Assembly (NCBI GenBank): GCA_003952965.2 | Contig: CM025849.1 | Location: 9,967,290 to 10,031,289, forward strand | From: Morella rubra | Lineage: Eukaryota; Streptophyta; Magnoliopsida; Fagales; Myricaceae | Reading direction: 5' to 3' | Length of the DNA stretch: 64,000 nt | Shown here: piece by piece, positions 44,711 through 55,900 of the stretch | How the letters are laid out: each line of letters starts with the position of its first letter | Position numbering within the stretch: the first letter of the stretch is position 1 | Program-made: the position numbers and the translations under genes | The notes under the pieces: model-generated | Databases searched by the model: none | Seen by the model: the letters and a program-made list of their open reading frames with translations, nothing else | Told to the model about the DNA's origin: nothing

Positions 44711-46361
44711 TTAACTCTCAGCGATGACGTCCTCGTTGTTGCCAAAAACTCCGCCGTCGCCCTCACCAGCGTCAACATTGCCGTTCCCCTCCCCGTCCCC
44801 GTCCTCATCCACCCACCGCTCAGTGGGAGTACAGTCTGCCTTATGGCGCATCTTCCAATCGAGCGCCTGACAGGCGCGCGAGCAGTAGTTCACGGTACCA
44901 CACACTGAACACCGACGGAATTCGTGTCTCCTCGTCTCGGGTCGCCCGCAACCCACGTGAGAGCACAGCCTCAGACCCGGACCCGGGGACCCGGCCCGAG
45001 AAGAGAACCACTCCGCCATGAACCGGCTCGCCGGGTGAGCCTCCGGGGCCGGTACGTTGCACCCAAAGTCGCTCAGCAACGGGCAACCCCCGCAATTCAT
45101 GTTCCGGGGATGGGGGTGTGGATTCCACGTGAACCAAGAGCGCGTGGGTACTCCCGAACCAGCCGCCGAAGAGATCACCGCTGCAAGCTCGCGAGCGTTG
45201 GCTTGGACGAGGAACCGGCGGCCCTCGGCGATGTTCTGGCGCACGCCATAGCCGTCCTGAAGGCAGTGCCCAAGCTCGCGAAGAGCGTCGATGTGGCCAA
45301 GGAAGGCCGCTCGCGCGCAAAGTGCTACCCCGGCTCTGAGGTCCTTGTCGTTCTTCGAGCCCCCGCTGCCGTTGAACTGTACGACGGCGAGAGAGTACAG
45401 CGCCTGCGCGTGAGAGCTAATCGCGGCCTTTGCCATCAGCGAGGCTCCGCTTCCTCGGTTTTGCAAGCAGTAGAATCGAATCTGCAACGGCCAAATATTT
45501 CAATTAGTAATCAATTTATTTCATAATTTTTTCCGGAGAATGTTCAAAGCTTGTGAAACGGGATAAGAATTTTGACAAACTTTATGTAAGGTAATTTTGG
45601 GATAATCAATAACTAAATATTTATGTTTAGAGAGAATTTTTGAACGAGTACGAATATCATATGTACACACAGTGAGACTGACCATGCCAAGAGTGTAGCA
45701 GGCCTCCACGTTTCCGGCATCGGCACACTGTTTTAAGAAGCGGTGAGCGGATTCGGACCAGTTCTTCGCTCTAACGGCGAATGTTTTCTGAGAAGCTCTA
45801 GATAAGACCAGCGAGTGGAGACCTAGGCCGTTTAACCTCTTGCAGCTGTTCAAATACAATCAGTTACATCAGATTCAAACTCCAAATATGGAAAAACGAA
45901 AACCGTCGAAGTCAGAATTTGTAACTTAAAAAAACAATCTTCACCCAAAAGACGAACACTTTTGCAGGAAAACTAAGGTCCGCGATTCCCATCAAAATTG
46001 CCTTGGAAAGGCCGGAATCTTCCACTTCCCGGCAAAGGAAAACTAAAAACGTAGAAGAACGAAGAAAAAAATAGAGAAAAGCGTACGTTAGCAGAACGTT
46101 GATGAAATCGGTCGGGCATCTGGAGGCAGCACTGAGTTTGCAGAGGATAGAAATCACAAGATCGTCGGGCAAGGCGTCGAACAAGTCAGACTTTCCGGTC
46201 ATCTCAGGCGACTTTCTATTTTTCTTGCGGCAAGCCATGTGTTCGCCGGCGAAATCTCTCCTCCTCTTCACTACTACTCTCTTCTTCTCTTGGGACATGA
46301 ACGCGTCTTCCCCTCTTGTTCCTTCTTCTCTAGGGTAACAAAGCCCTCTCCTTGTTCTCAT
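44711..46361 (-). CDS. F-box protein with Sel1-like repeats and MYND zinc finger (At1g67340-like)
   Basis: This is a putative SCF ubiquitin-ligase adaptor. Exons: 46361-46087, 45845-45683 and 45481-44711. Total 1,209 nt, 402 aa. The start MRTRRGL matches what I recall of the family N-terminus. The F-box spans about residues 58-105 (SDLFDALPDDLVISILCKL). Sel1/HCP-type helical repeats lie at about 120-245 (HRFLKQCADAGNVEACYTLG, LMAKAAISSHAQALYSLAVV, ALCARAAFLGHIDALRELGH). The MYND finger is complete, with C319, C324, C337, C340, C346, C350, H359 and C363. The tail is Asp/Gly-rich. Exon 3 is distinctly GC-rich compared with the surroundings, which produces long antisense ORFs that are not genes. 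The ubiquitin-ligase role is inferred from the F-box. Confidence 0.94.
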
Positions 46362-46462
46362 ATCTTAGATACCTCTATGTTTTCCTTCCCCTATCTGTGT
46401 CGCTCGCCCTTATATATTATGTCTATCTCAGAGGTAAAGAGAGAAAAGGGCTGAGGGGGGGC

Positions 46463-46470
46463 TTATATAA
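46463..46470 (-). promoter_or_regulatory. TATA box of the F-box/MYND gene
   Basis: The palindromic TTATATAA lies about 100 bases upstream of the minus-strand ATG at 46361. It is bordered by GA-rich tracts (CT-rich on the coding strand), common near plant transcription starts. Confidence 0.5.
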
Positions 46471-46474
46471 AAGA

Positions 46475-48615
46475 GAGAAGGGAAAGCAAAAGCACCAGGA
46501 AGGCCTACAAAGAGACCACAACGACAGATCCGAATGCTTATAAAGAAATCAATTAATAAATGAATAAACAACTTCAGGGGAGAGAGTAGTGGATCTACTC
46601 ATTTACACTTCTACCCCTCGGTTGTCCTTTTTCCAGTCAAACGTCGTTGACCAATCCGTCCGTTCGTCGTCTGTTTCTTTTTGCTCTCTCTCTCTCTACT
46701 GGAAAATCCTCCTCCCTTGTCTGACGCTTTCGGACGCACACGATACACATACCCTCTCTCTCCGTAAAAAAGATAGACGAAGGGGGGGGGTAGAGAGTGG
46801 AGGGCAGAACCTCATCTGTTTATTTATGTTGTTGGGTACAGGTTTTCTCTCTCTAAAAATATTTGAGTTTGTTTAGAAAACAGTTAATTTTGTTGCAAGT
46901 AAAACAACTAACTGTGGTTATTTTCCGCTATTCAACTTCACCCAGGGCAAACCAACGTAACCGATTAAATTCTCGCGCGTGAAGGCCACCCTTCTTTTTA
47001 GTTTGCATGTTCCGCGAGCCTGCGCGCGTGGTGCCTCTGTGAGCGAGTGGTGAAACGCTCGTCATCTTAACAAACTCAGGTAGCAATTTCTGGGCCCTCG
47101 TAGATGATCCAACCATCCAAAATGTCAAACGTACGAAATCAGAGCAGAGGATCAGTTACCGTGCTTTGTTTCACTTGCCTAATTATAAATTTCGGCTCTT
47201 TTCCATATTTACCCTGTATTTCCTTTTATATCACCTTTTCCGAACAAATTGTACCTGACTTACTCCTAAGTCCTAAATTCGACTTCCTAGTTCCTGCATC
47301 CATGCGTAACTACTATCAATTAGAGTAACTAAAAAAATTGGGGAAGAAACTAATTTCCCAGTTGACTTAATTTATCCAAGTGTGAAAACATTTTCTGGAT
47401 TTACAACGAAAAAAGTGGGAATTTTTTCCCAATTTCTTGCCATTTTCCAGAAAAAAATTTATCTGTTACTAAATCAAATAAAATGATGGTCGGCCAGTAT
47501 TTTCTCTCTTTCTTTTTTGGGAATAATTACAGGAGGCGGTTTGACTAAAGTCTGTTACACGCCAGCTGTTTACGGATAGTATTTACGAGGCTATGGAACT
47601 ATAGACCGCTAACCAGTCTGTAAGCTAAAGCCTTACGGCAAAAATCCGAAGCGTGATCCGCCGTAGCCGTACCGAGATGGAAATCAACTACTTTCGGCCC
47701 GGCACGCCAGACCCCAAAAGCTACCATATTTCAGTCGATTGTAGATCTTATAGACCCTACTGGAATAGCCGTTTTATACACAGTAAAAAGACGTTAGGTT
47801 TCCATATCTTTTTCTCTGTGCAAGACGTGCTTCACATTGTGGGGCTGCAACAAACGTAAAGATCAATCATAGGCATTCTCCTGTATAACAGATTGAAAAT
47901 TATCACGGTTAAAAAAAAAAACATAAATTATTTTATCGATGATCTTCTGAACCTAAACGATATTTTTGTTTTTTTAAAAAATAAATTGTTTTCAATTTAT
48001 AAATAATGGTTGCAACCTTATGAAATTTAAAACTATTCTAACTACTTTAGAAAATCTTTACACGGATTCGACTACTGTGAGTTGCTTGAAGGATTTGTAG
48101 AAACTGGAACTTGCATAAAATATCCATTTATTAAGGTGGTATTTATTTGTGAAAATTTTAGAATGATGGAAATGTTGAGATATTAAGATTAATAAAAAAG
48201 TAAAGATATTTTATGAGAATAAAAAGTGAAGATAGAGAAGATTTGAGTGAATATTATAATAAAAAATAATTATTTGATAGAGAAAAAAATATTATTTTTA
48301 TAATTTTTTAATAAGGGCCGAAATATTGTGGTACCGAATTATTTGGAAACAAAGCCTTCTAAATATTCTCGTGTATATATATGTTAGTTAATGGCTGCAC
48401 TAGTATTCTATAGAAATAAAAAATGACTTAATTTGACTGTACGCGTTAGGCCCATTTAATTTATATTCAGTCATCTGTAACTAAACCAACAGATAATTAG
48501 GGACCAAATATAATTTTTATTGAGCCTGCTTACTTTTAACAAAATAAAAGAACTTACTTATATTTTAAGCTACTGTAGGACTGATATGTGCTTGATATAT
48601 TTACTCCAACCTGTT
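46475..48615. other. Promoter-distal intergenic DNA
   Basis: GA/CT-rich tracts and a G run (46783) lie near the F-box/MYND promoter. Beyond 47330 the DNA becomes AT-rich, and 48140-48310 resembles the dispersed repeat seen at 38.2-38.6 kb. No gene is supported. Confidence 0.5.
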
Positions 48616-48622
48616 TTCCAGG

Positions 48623-49190
48623 CTTAGAGAAAAAAAAAAAAAAAAAAAACCTGTTTTTCCAGAGTATTTTTAAATTCGATTTTGGTCCTTCCATTATTAT
48701 TCGAACTAAATGTTGGTGGGGTTTAGAAAAAAGAAAAAAAAGGAAAAGAAAAGGTAAATGTGGGTGGGATTCCACTTTCTAATCCTCTTAACTCCAATCG
48801 TGGGAAGTGAGAACCCTTTTCGCATTGAGCCTGCCTGTTAATCGAGTTCGATTTGTTAGAGATTGGTAATTGGCAGTTTACTGGTCAAATTATCGCCCCT
48901 CTTCGTGGAATTCTTTAGTTTGACCAAATCATCATGTCTGTAACACTGTGGAACTCGATTTTTTTTATCCCTCGGTGGGGAAAATATTTTATGGAATTCT
49001 AGAGAGCCACCATCAGGGTTTGTGGGTCGCGTAAGGAACGTGAAAACGTCGGCCTGCTATCACGTCGCCGTAAAATTAACAATTCCCGTCACATCAAACA
49101 GCGACGTTTTTTTTTTTTTTAGTGTAATTTTGTATATCCTATTTCAAATTAATGAAAACCGAAATTCTCGAAGAATTAAGGCTTCTCAAA
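48623..49190. repeat. Imperfect tandem duplication, copy 1
   Basis: About 540 bases recur at 49349-49927 with an offset of roughly 717. Differences are small indels and A/T-run lengths. Both copies start at a poly-A tract and run through the same GTGGGATTCCAC, GAGTTCGATTTG, GGTCGCGTAAGGAACGTG and CAAACAGCGACG landmarks to a poly-T tract. No ORF is conserved. Confidence 0.9.
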
Positions 49191-49348
49191 TTTGATGATA
49201 AGAAAACCAATCGCCCAGGCCGATTTCTATTTAATCATCTGCTGTCACTTCCAAACTCACGTTAACGAGGACTTGTTAATTTTTCCTTACTTAATTTTTA
49301 ATACTCGGTGATATTTGCTTGAATATATGATGCCACCTCTTTTACTCC

Positions 49349-49927
49349 CGAGAAAAAAAAAAAAAAAAAACTTTTTCCAGAGTATTTTTAAATTCGATTT
49401 TGGTCCTTCCATTATTATTCGAACTAAATGAGTTGGTGTTTAGAAAAAGAAAAAAAAAGGAAAAGAAAAGGTATGTGGGTGGGATTCCACTTTCTAATCC
49501 TCTTAACTCCAATCGTGGTGAAGTGAGAACCCTTTTCGCATTGAGCCTGCCTGTTAATCGAGTTCGATTTGTTAGAGATTGGTAATTGGCAGTTTACTGG
49601 TCAAATTATCGCCCCTCTTCGTGGAATTCTTTAGTTTGACCAAATCATCATGTCTGTAACACTGTGGAACTCGATTTTTTTTATCCCTCGGTGGGGAAAA
49701 TATTTTATGGAATTCTAGAGAGCCACCATCAGGGTTTGTGGGTCGCGTAAGGAACGTGAAAACGTCGGCCTGCTATCACGTCGCCGTAAAATTAACAATT
49801 CCCGTCACATCAAACAGCGACGTTTTTTTTTTTTTGTAGTATTAATCCAGTTAATTTTGTATATCCTATTTCAAATTAATGAAAACATTGGACGAAATTA
49901 TTATTTTTTTCTCGAAGAATTAAGGCT
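49349..49927. repeat. Imperfect tandem duplication, copy 2
   Basis: This is the direct repeat partner of 48623-49190. A spacer of about 160 bases (49190-49348) separates the copies. The similarity resumes briefly at CGAAGAATTAAGGCT after both copies, so the original duplicated unit was about 720 bases. Confidence 0.9.
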
Positions 49928-52900
49928 CCTCTCACTCTCGTGTGCTGTTGAATCCGTCAACAAGGATTTTTCTTTTCAGATATAAATTCATTTCAATGAT
50001 AATCATATCTAATTTTTCTGAAAAATAAATTGGTTGTCCAATTTGTGGAATTTTACAAATCGTAGTGGAGCCGTGGATGTCACTTTTCATTTTGGCCGAC
50101 TGTTCTACGAACACGTGAGGGGAGGAGGTGACTTTATTCCACACGGCTAGTCAGCCTAGGGGGGGGTGAGGATAACAATGCTTCACAAGTTTAAAGCGAC
50201 AGACAGCGTGAGCAGAAGCTAGTGAAAGGTGGATAAGTTGAGGAATGACGTGGATATCAAGAAGTGATGTCGACCACTCATGTCGTACCAGGAGGGCCCC
50301 ACGTGTCTCCTTAGTACTCCTTGCGGGGTTCTTTTCTTTCTTTCTTTTTAATTCATTAAATTAATTAATTAATTAATGGGGGTGAGTATTAGGGAGGCTG
50401 CTTCTCAAAGAGAAAAAGAAACATATATTTAGGACTGCGACAATAGTGTGGGACCCATGAAATTACATTTAAAAATAATAATGTAAGGGAGTCGAAGGGA
50501 CCGTGTTCTTGTTGCCAACCTGCCGAAGCAAAATGGATGGCCCCCCGCAATCACCGTAGCCGAATTTTGGTTCGATCCTTTGCGCGCACAACCAGAATTG
50601 CGTGCTTACTTGGGAAAAATGGTAAATGACAATTTGGCCGAATCAATCGGCTGCCTATTCCTACTTAAACGAGTTAACGTGGAGTAGGTGAATCTCAAAT
50701 CTCAATCCCATTCCTGGTCCCTTGCACTCAGAACAAGCGCAACGACAGTCGTATTCATATTTGCGTGCGCAAGTAAAATTTTTACTTTTTGTACTTTCGG
50801 ATATAGAGAGGGGACAACATTAAAGACAACCCGCGAAAATGACTAAACATAAGTGCAATTTAATGGATTAGATGAGGCTCTAAACAGTACTACTACAGTG
50901 TAAGGACACTGGTGGGCTTGTTGCCACCAAGTATCTTTAATTTATTACTGAAATCGCCAATAATTGAGGAAGGTTTGCTTCTAAGAAAATCAGCTATTGC
51001 CTGCCTAAAGGCACCCGGTTGATTTTCTCGAGCTCAAAGAATCTAATTAGAGCTTTAAGAGACGAAAAAGCATGATGGTAAGTAATTGAACAAGAGTAGC
51101 GAGCCTCTCTGATAGAGTCAACGCTATTGGGGCGGTTTTAAGTCCATATATATTATATAACGTGTCATACGAAAAATTAGAATAAAACGATCTGACTATT
51201 GACATTCAAAATTAACCTGACACATAAATTTACTCTTTATACTCTATGTTGCAATTCAATCCTTATAGTTTAACTTCTATATAAGATAAGAAGCATTTGT
51301 CTATTCATGAACTAAAATCACTGATAAATATACATTCGTATCAATTTATCTAGCATATGTGTTAGGAAAGATGATTTAGACAACCTTCATTATCTCATTC
51401 TCGTAATGTTATTTTATAAGGTTGACAAAATTTGTCTGATATATCTAAATCCCTAGAGTTGGTCCCTTTAACTTAAGAACGAGGCTACTTGAAAAAGGTC
51501 AAAGACGTATAACATCTAAATTCCTAGCTTTTTCTCTTCGATCGTCTGAACATTCAATCTCTAAACAGGACATGATTTTAGTTCTTTTGTCTCTTGATAG
51601 AGTTCTTTTGTCTCTTGGATGTCTCCTCGATGGGATTGCTTTTGGCATTGGTTCGATGATTTGGCAATTATTCTCCTCATCAGATTCCTCCCCACTACTA
51701 CAACTCGTCTCCGTTTGTCCCTCTCAAATAATTGCGGCTTGACTAATCGTCCCTCGAGTTTTGAGAGAATTAAGTGGGTTTGATCGCAAGAGGCCATTTG
51801 GAATTGGAAGGCACATTAACATTAAAGCCCCTTTTGCATGAGAAACAAATCTGAGTGAAAGTTATAATATCACCACTAGATTGTTTACGTACTTGATGTT
51901 TGGGCAAGACAGAGCTTAATATTTGATGCCCGATATCTTAATTTATATTTGCTCAAACAGTGGACTTCTACATATTATTTTAACGTCCAAAATTACATTG
52001 TGTTCAAATTGTAGACTTCTAGAGTTAAAGAAGAAAGATCGAGAGAGAGAGAGAGAGGAGGAGGAACGTTCTAAAGGTGTGACACTTCATGCAGTTTGCA
52101 TTGTCTTTTTGTCTTACGTGGCATATGGGGGATCTGCCACAATCTAGCGGGTGTGACGCATTAACGCCACGTGTCAAACCGAGGAAAGAGCCGTGCATCG
52201 ACCGGAGGGAACAACTCAGCTGTCTCTAAACCTCCTAACAAAGTGGGTCCAATCTAACAGCTCCCCTCAACAGATTCGTGTCCAAATTTAGCAGAAACGT
52301 ATAGCCTGAGTTTCGAGTTAATGGGGAGCCTACCTTATTCATCGCAACCAAAACTGTCGAAGTCCAACTGTATACGGGCATTCACGTGATGCATTTAACC
52401 ATACCCCTTTTCTTCTCCCTTCAGTTTTGTTTTTTGGTTTGTATAGATATTTTTTAATCTCCACTTTCTTTCCTTTTTTGTCCACACAGCAGATCCCTTT
52501 TTTTTGGGCTAATACCCCGACAAGACCTTAAGCGTTGAATTTTCCTCCCTTTTGTAAAAGTGAATGGATTTCAGGTTCGGTAGATGGCTAAAAACTTTAC
52601 CCATGGCTTAATAACTCAGTGGTTAGGAGAAAATGTTTTTTTGTTGATTGCACAAATTGTCCTTGTTACTAAGTTCCAATCTCATTGCAATTAGGCGAGT
52701 ACTTGAAGTAACTATGAGACTAGGTGCTAGCAACGACATTAATAAGGGAAGACTTATCGAGATTAACCCACGGGAGAGGTCTTTTCTGCTAGTTTAACCT
52801 TTTAAACTCTTTACCCGTTAATTTGTATTCTTCTTTTTATTATTTTTCGAATGGAATTTTGAAGAAGATATAATTCGAAAGTCCTGTTTTAGTGGGGAAA

Positions 52901-55900
52901 TTGAAATGAGCTCTATTCCTCATTAGTACCTATTCAATACATTCATAAAAGATCGAAAATGTTTACTGCTTATTTTCCTTCTAAGTTTAAAAATTATGAT
53001 ATTTTTTCTACTTACAAATAGTTTTGTCCATTTAAAAAAAAAAATTGAATACCGTGAAATTTTGAGAAAGCTAGTAAGTGATTGATGTAATTTGAGTGTT
53101 AAAATTTTGGAGTGATTACAATTTTAGAGTGTTTGAGTCGGTGAAAAGAGATGATTTGAGATTCCTAATTGGGGTAGAAAGAAATAAATGATTTTCGAAA
53201 AAATCTAACAAACCGGCCCCCCTCCCCTGTATTTAGGCCGGGATTATTATATCTTTGGAATTATCCAAACTGTTTTCTTTCCGGTAAAAAAAAAATTAAT
53301 TAAAGTAAAAGCCCGAATCTCTCTCCTCTCTCTCAAGAGCCCTCTTGTTCGAGGCAGTGCGCTGCTGTACTAATGGGAATTGTTTCTTCTCGTGCTCGGC
53401 TCACACTAGAGTGCGAATCGTACGGTGAGAAATCTACATTCTCGCTTCTTTACGGCAAGTAGTAGAACTGAGCGAATCGTTTAAGCACGCAAGAGTGAAA
53501 TTTGAACAAGCGGATTAAGTGGGGAAGTTGATAATGTCTTAAAATTCTTCTCAATGTGCTCTTCTTATTCACACTGAGCGTCGTTAGCGTGCGATCTTGA
53601 TTAAATCTTGCTTTCGCTTTTTTGCGGATCATTTGCGTGATTATCTTTGTGATTTAATTGAGGAACCCTCTTCTCTTTCTTTTCTTTTGGGTGTTCTCGA
53701 GTATCAAACGCCGCTAGAGATAACGAATTATGACAAAGCAGATAGTTTGGTAATTGTCGAATCGCAGATAAATACAAAACTTCAAACCTTTACTTGGAAA
53801 TCAAAAGTGGGTTGGCCTTTTTCCGGACAGAAGAGAAGAAGAAACACCTTTGATACCTGCTTTATCTCCTCTTGCGGAGAAGGTATCACAATCACAGTAC
53901 GAAGGCCACTTGACACAGCTCTCCACCTTTGCTTTCAAATCCACATTACAGATCTTGTGTTATCTAAAGCTAAAGGAGGCATCTTGCTCCGTCTGCACAC
54001 CACGTGTCACCTCTCGGGAAACCTAATCCAAATCCCAAAACCAAAGCTCCCAACTCCAGGCCTGGAAATATCTTCCTTCTCCTAGTCTTGAAAGCCCGAA
54101 GGAGGAGTCGATGTCAAGCAACTTGCATGAATCTGGACGTCCCGCTCCAAATATCCTAACCTATAGACCAATTAATACCAATTGGTAGCTGGCTCTTCTT
54201 GCGTTCGTAAATTTGGAAGTTACTGTTAATTTATCAATCATCTCAAAAATTTAAATTGATAGGAAGAATGAAGTTTTATTATTTAAGTCATATTCTCGTT
54301 ACTATACAGAGACACCAATATTACTCCAATAATTTTATTTTCTTTATACGAGTGTCAACTCTTAATAAATGATTCATTTGACTTTTTTTTTCTTGCTTCA
54401 CGAGAGTCATTATGCTAAGGATATACGGAAATTAATCTGACAAGGATGGGCACCCAATCCCTTTATGCACATCAATTTGCAGATCCAGCCTGAAAAATAT
54501 CCAATTTGATTTGATGATAAAGTCATCAGATGCCAATCTTTGCCCGTTTTATGGACCACCCAGAAATTATTTGAACAAAAGGGAAACGCTTGGTAGCATC
54601 TGCGCCACATGCTCCCTGTAGAGCTGTTGTTTTAGCTAGCTTAAACAACTGGAGCAAGTGGTTTTTGTGTACATCATCTGTGCATGGTAATTCCGAATTC
54701 AAGAGTCAGTTAAACCAACAAGCAATATCACAAGAACGAGTAAGAGAAGCTTTCCGTTTGAGTTGTTTTGGGCGCGGGCATGTTAACGTAGAGAAATATC
54801 AATCTCCTTCCTCATTCCGTACGTTGGGATTCAAAAAGGCTTTAACTTAAGCAACTGAAAAGATCTCTTAATCTATAAACTACCCACCACTGACTCCGAA
54901 GAGAATTTGTGGGAGACGATGCATGAGAGGATGTTGCTTAACGCACTGGCCATTCATTAGCTAGCTATAAGGGAGCCTCGGAGATGGTGTGGAAAAGGAT
55001 GGGCTGCAAGTATGTGCACGTGATTTTCGTATGCCGCGGTTGCGTATGGTTGAAGCCAATTTCGGTTGTTTAACTTGTGCTCTGAACAGCCTTTATTGTA
55101 AGCAACTTTCGACTGATTAAAGTTTCCTTTCAAACATCATTAAAAAAAGGCGACCTAATTATATGTACAACAGTCCGACTGTGGTCAACCTTTGATGGTG
55201 GGTTTGTCGGGCCACATGCAGAGTCAGACTTGTTACTTTAACCTTTCTTTTGGTATTCGGAGCGTTACCCAAAATAAAAGTAACAAAACAAAATGACTTA
55301 CATACCCCTAGGACTTATACAAGAGAAGTCCCTGAGCTTCAAGCTGACCAAAAAAACAGTACGCTCTCAGATTTGCCATGCATGTCTTAAATCTGTGCCG
55401 TAACCGTCGATGTTGGTACACGTGGCCCACTTGGTTTGCACGGGACTTCGTAGTCCGAAAAGTCAGATCGACAGACGTTTGACCGGTCATTTACAAAAAT
55501 CATGTGAACCCGAACCCTTGCTTTGTTTTTTTTCTCTCGTGGCTTTGGAGGTCACAAGCAAGTGGATTTTGACACGCCACATCACGGCGCTGAATCGTAA
55601 TTTAACATCTCGTCCAGTGTCCGTGCCGGTGTGACAATTCACGACAGCAAAGGGTACTTTCTCCCTTTGTGGAGGGTTCAGTTCACTTGGTGACTGAGAT
55701 GAGTATCGAGATTCTTCAATCGGACAGAAACATCCCCTGAATGAAGCTGTTTCACGCAGTGATCTCAGGGGTTTTCTTGACAACGAAGCTTGGATCGGTT
55801 CTCGTTGGTCTCACTAAATTGGCCGTGCAAGCAAGCAGTAGGTTGCTTTATGCCTCCTAGTCCTGGGACAAGTACAAGTCTGCCTTTACTTGCATGGGAA

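Noticed and set aside
44924-45526. A 200-codon plus-strand ORF
   Set aside because: It lies antisense to F-box/MYND exon 3, which carries complete zinc-finger ligands and Sel1 repeats. The open frame is a by-product of high GC.
53374-53464. Short frame starting MGIVSSRAR with a possible myristoylation signal
   Set aside because: Only about 23 codons before a stop, with no convincing downstream exon.
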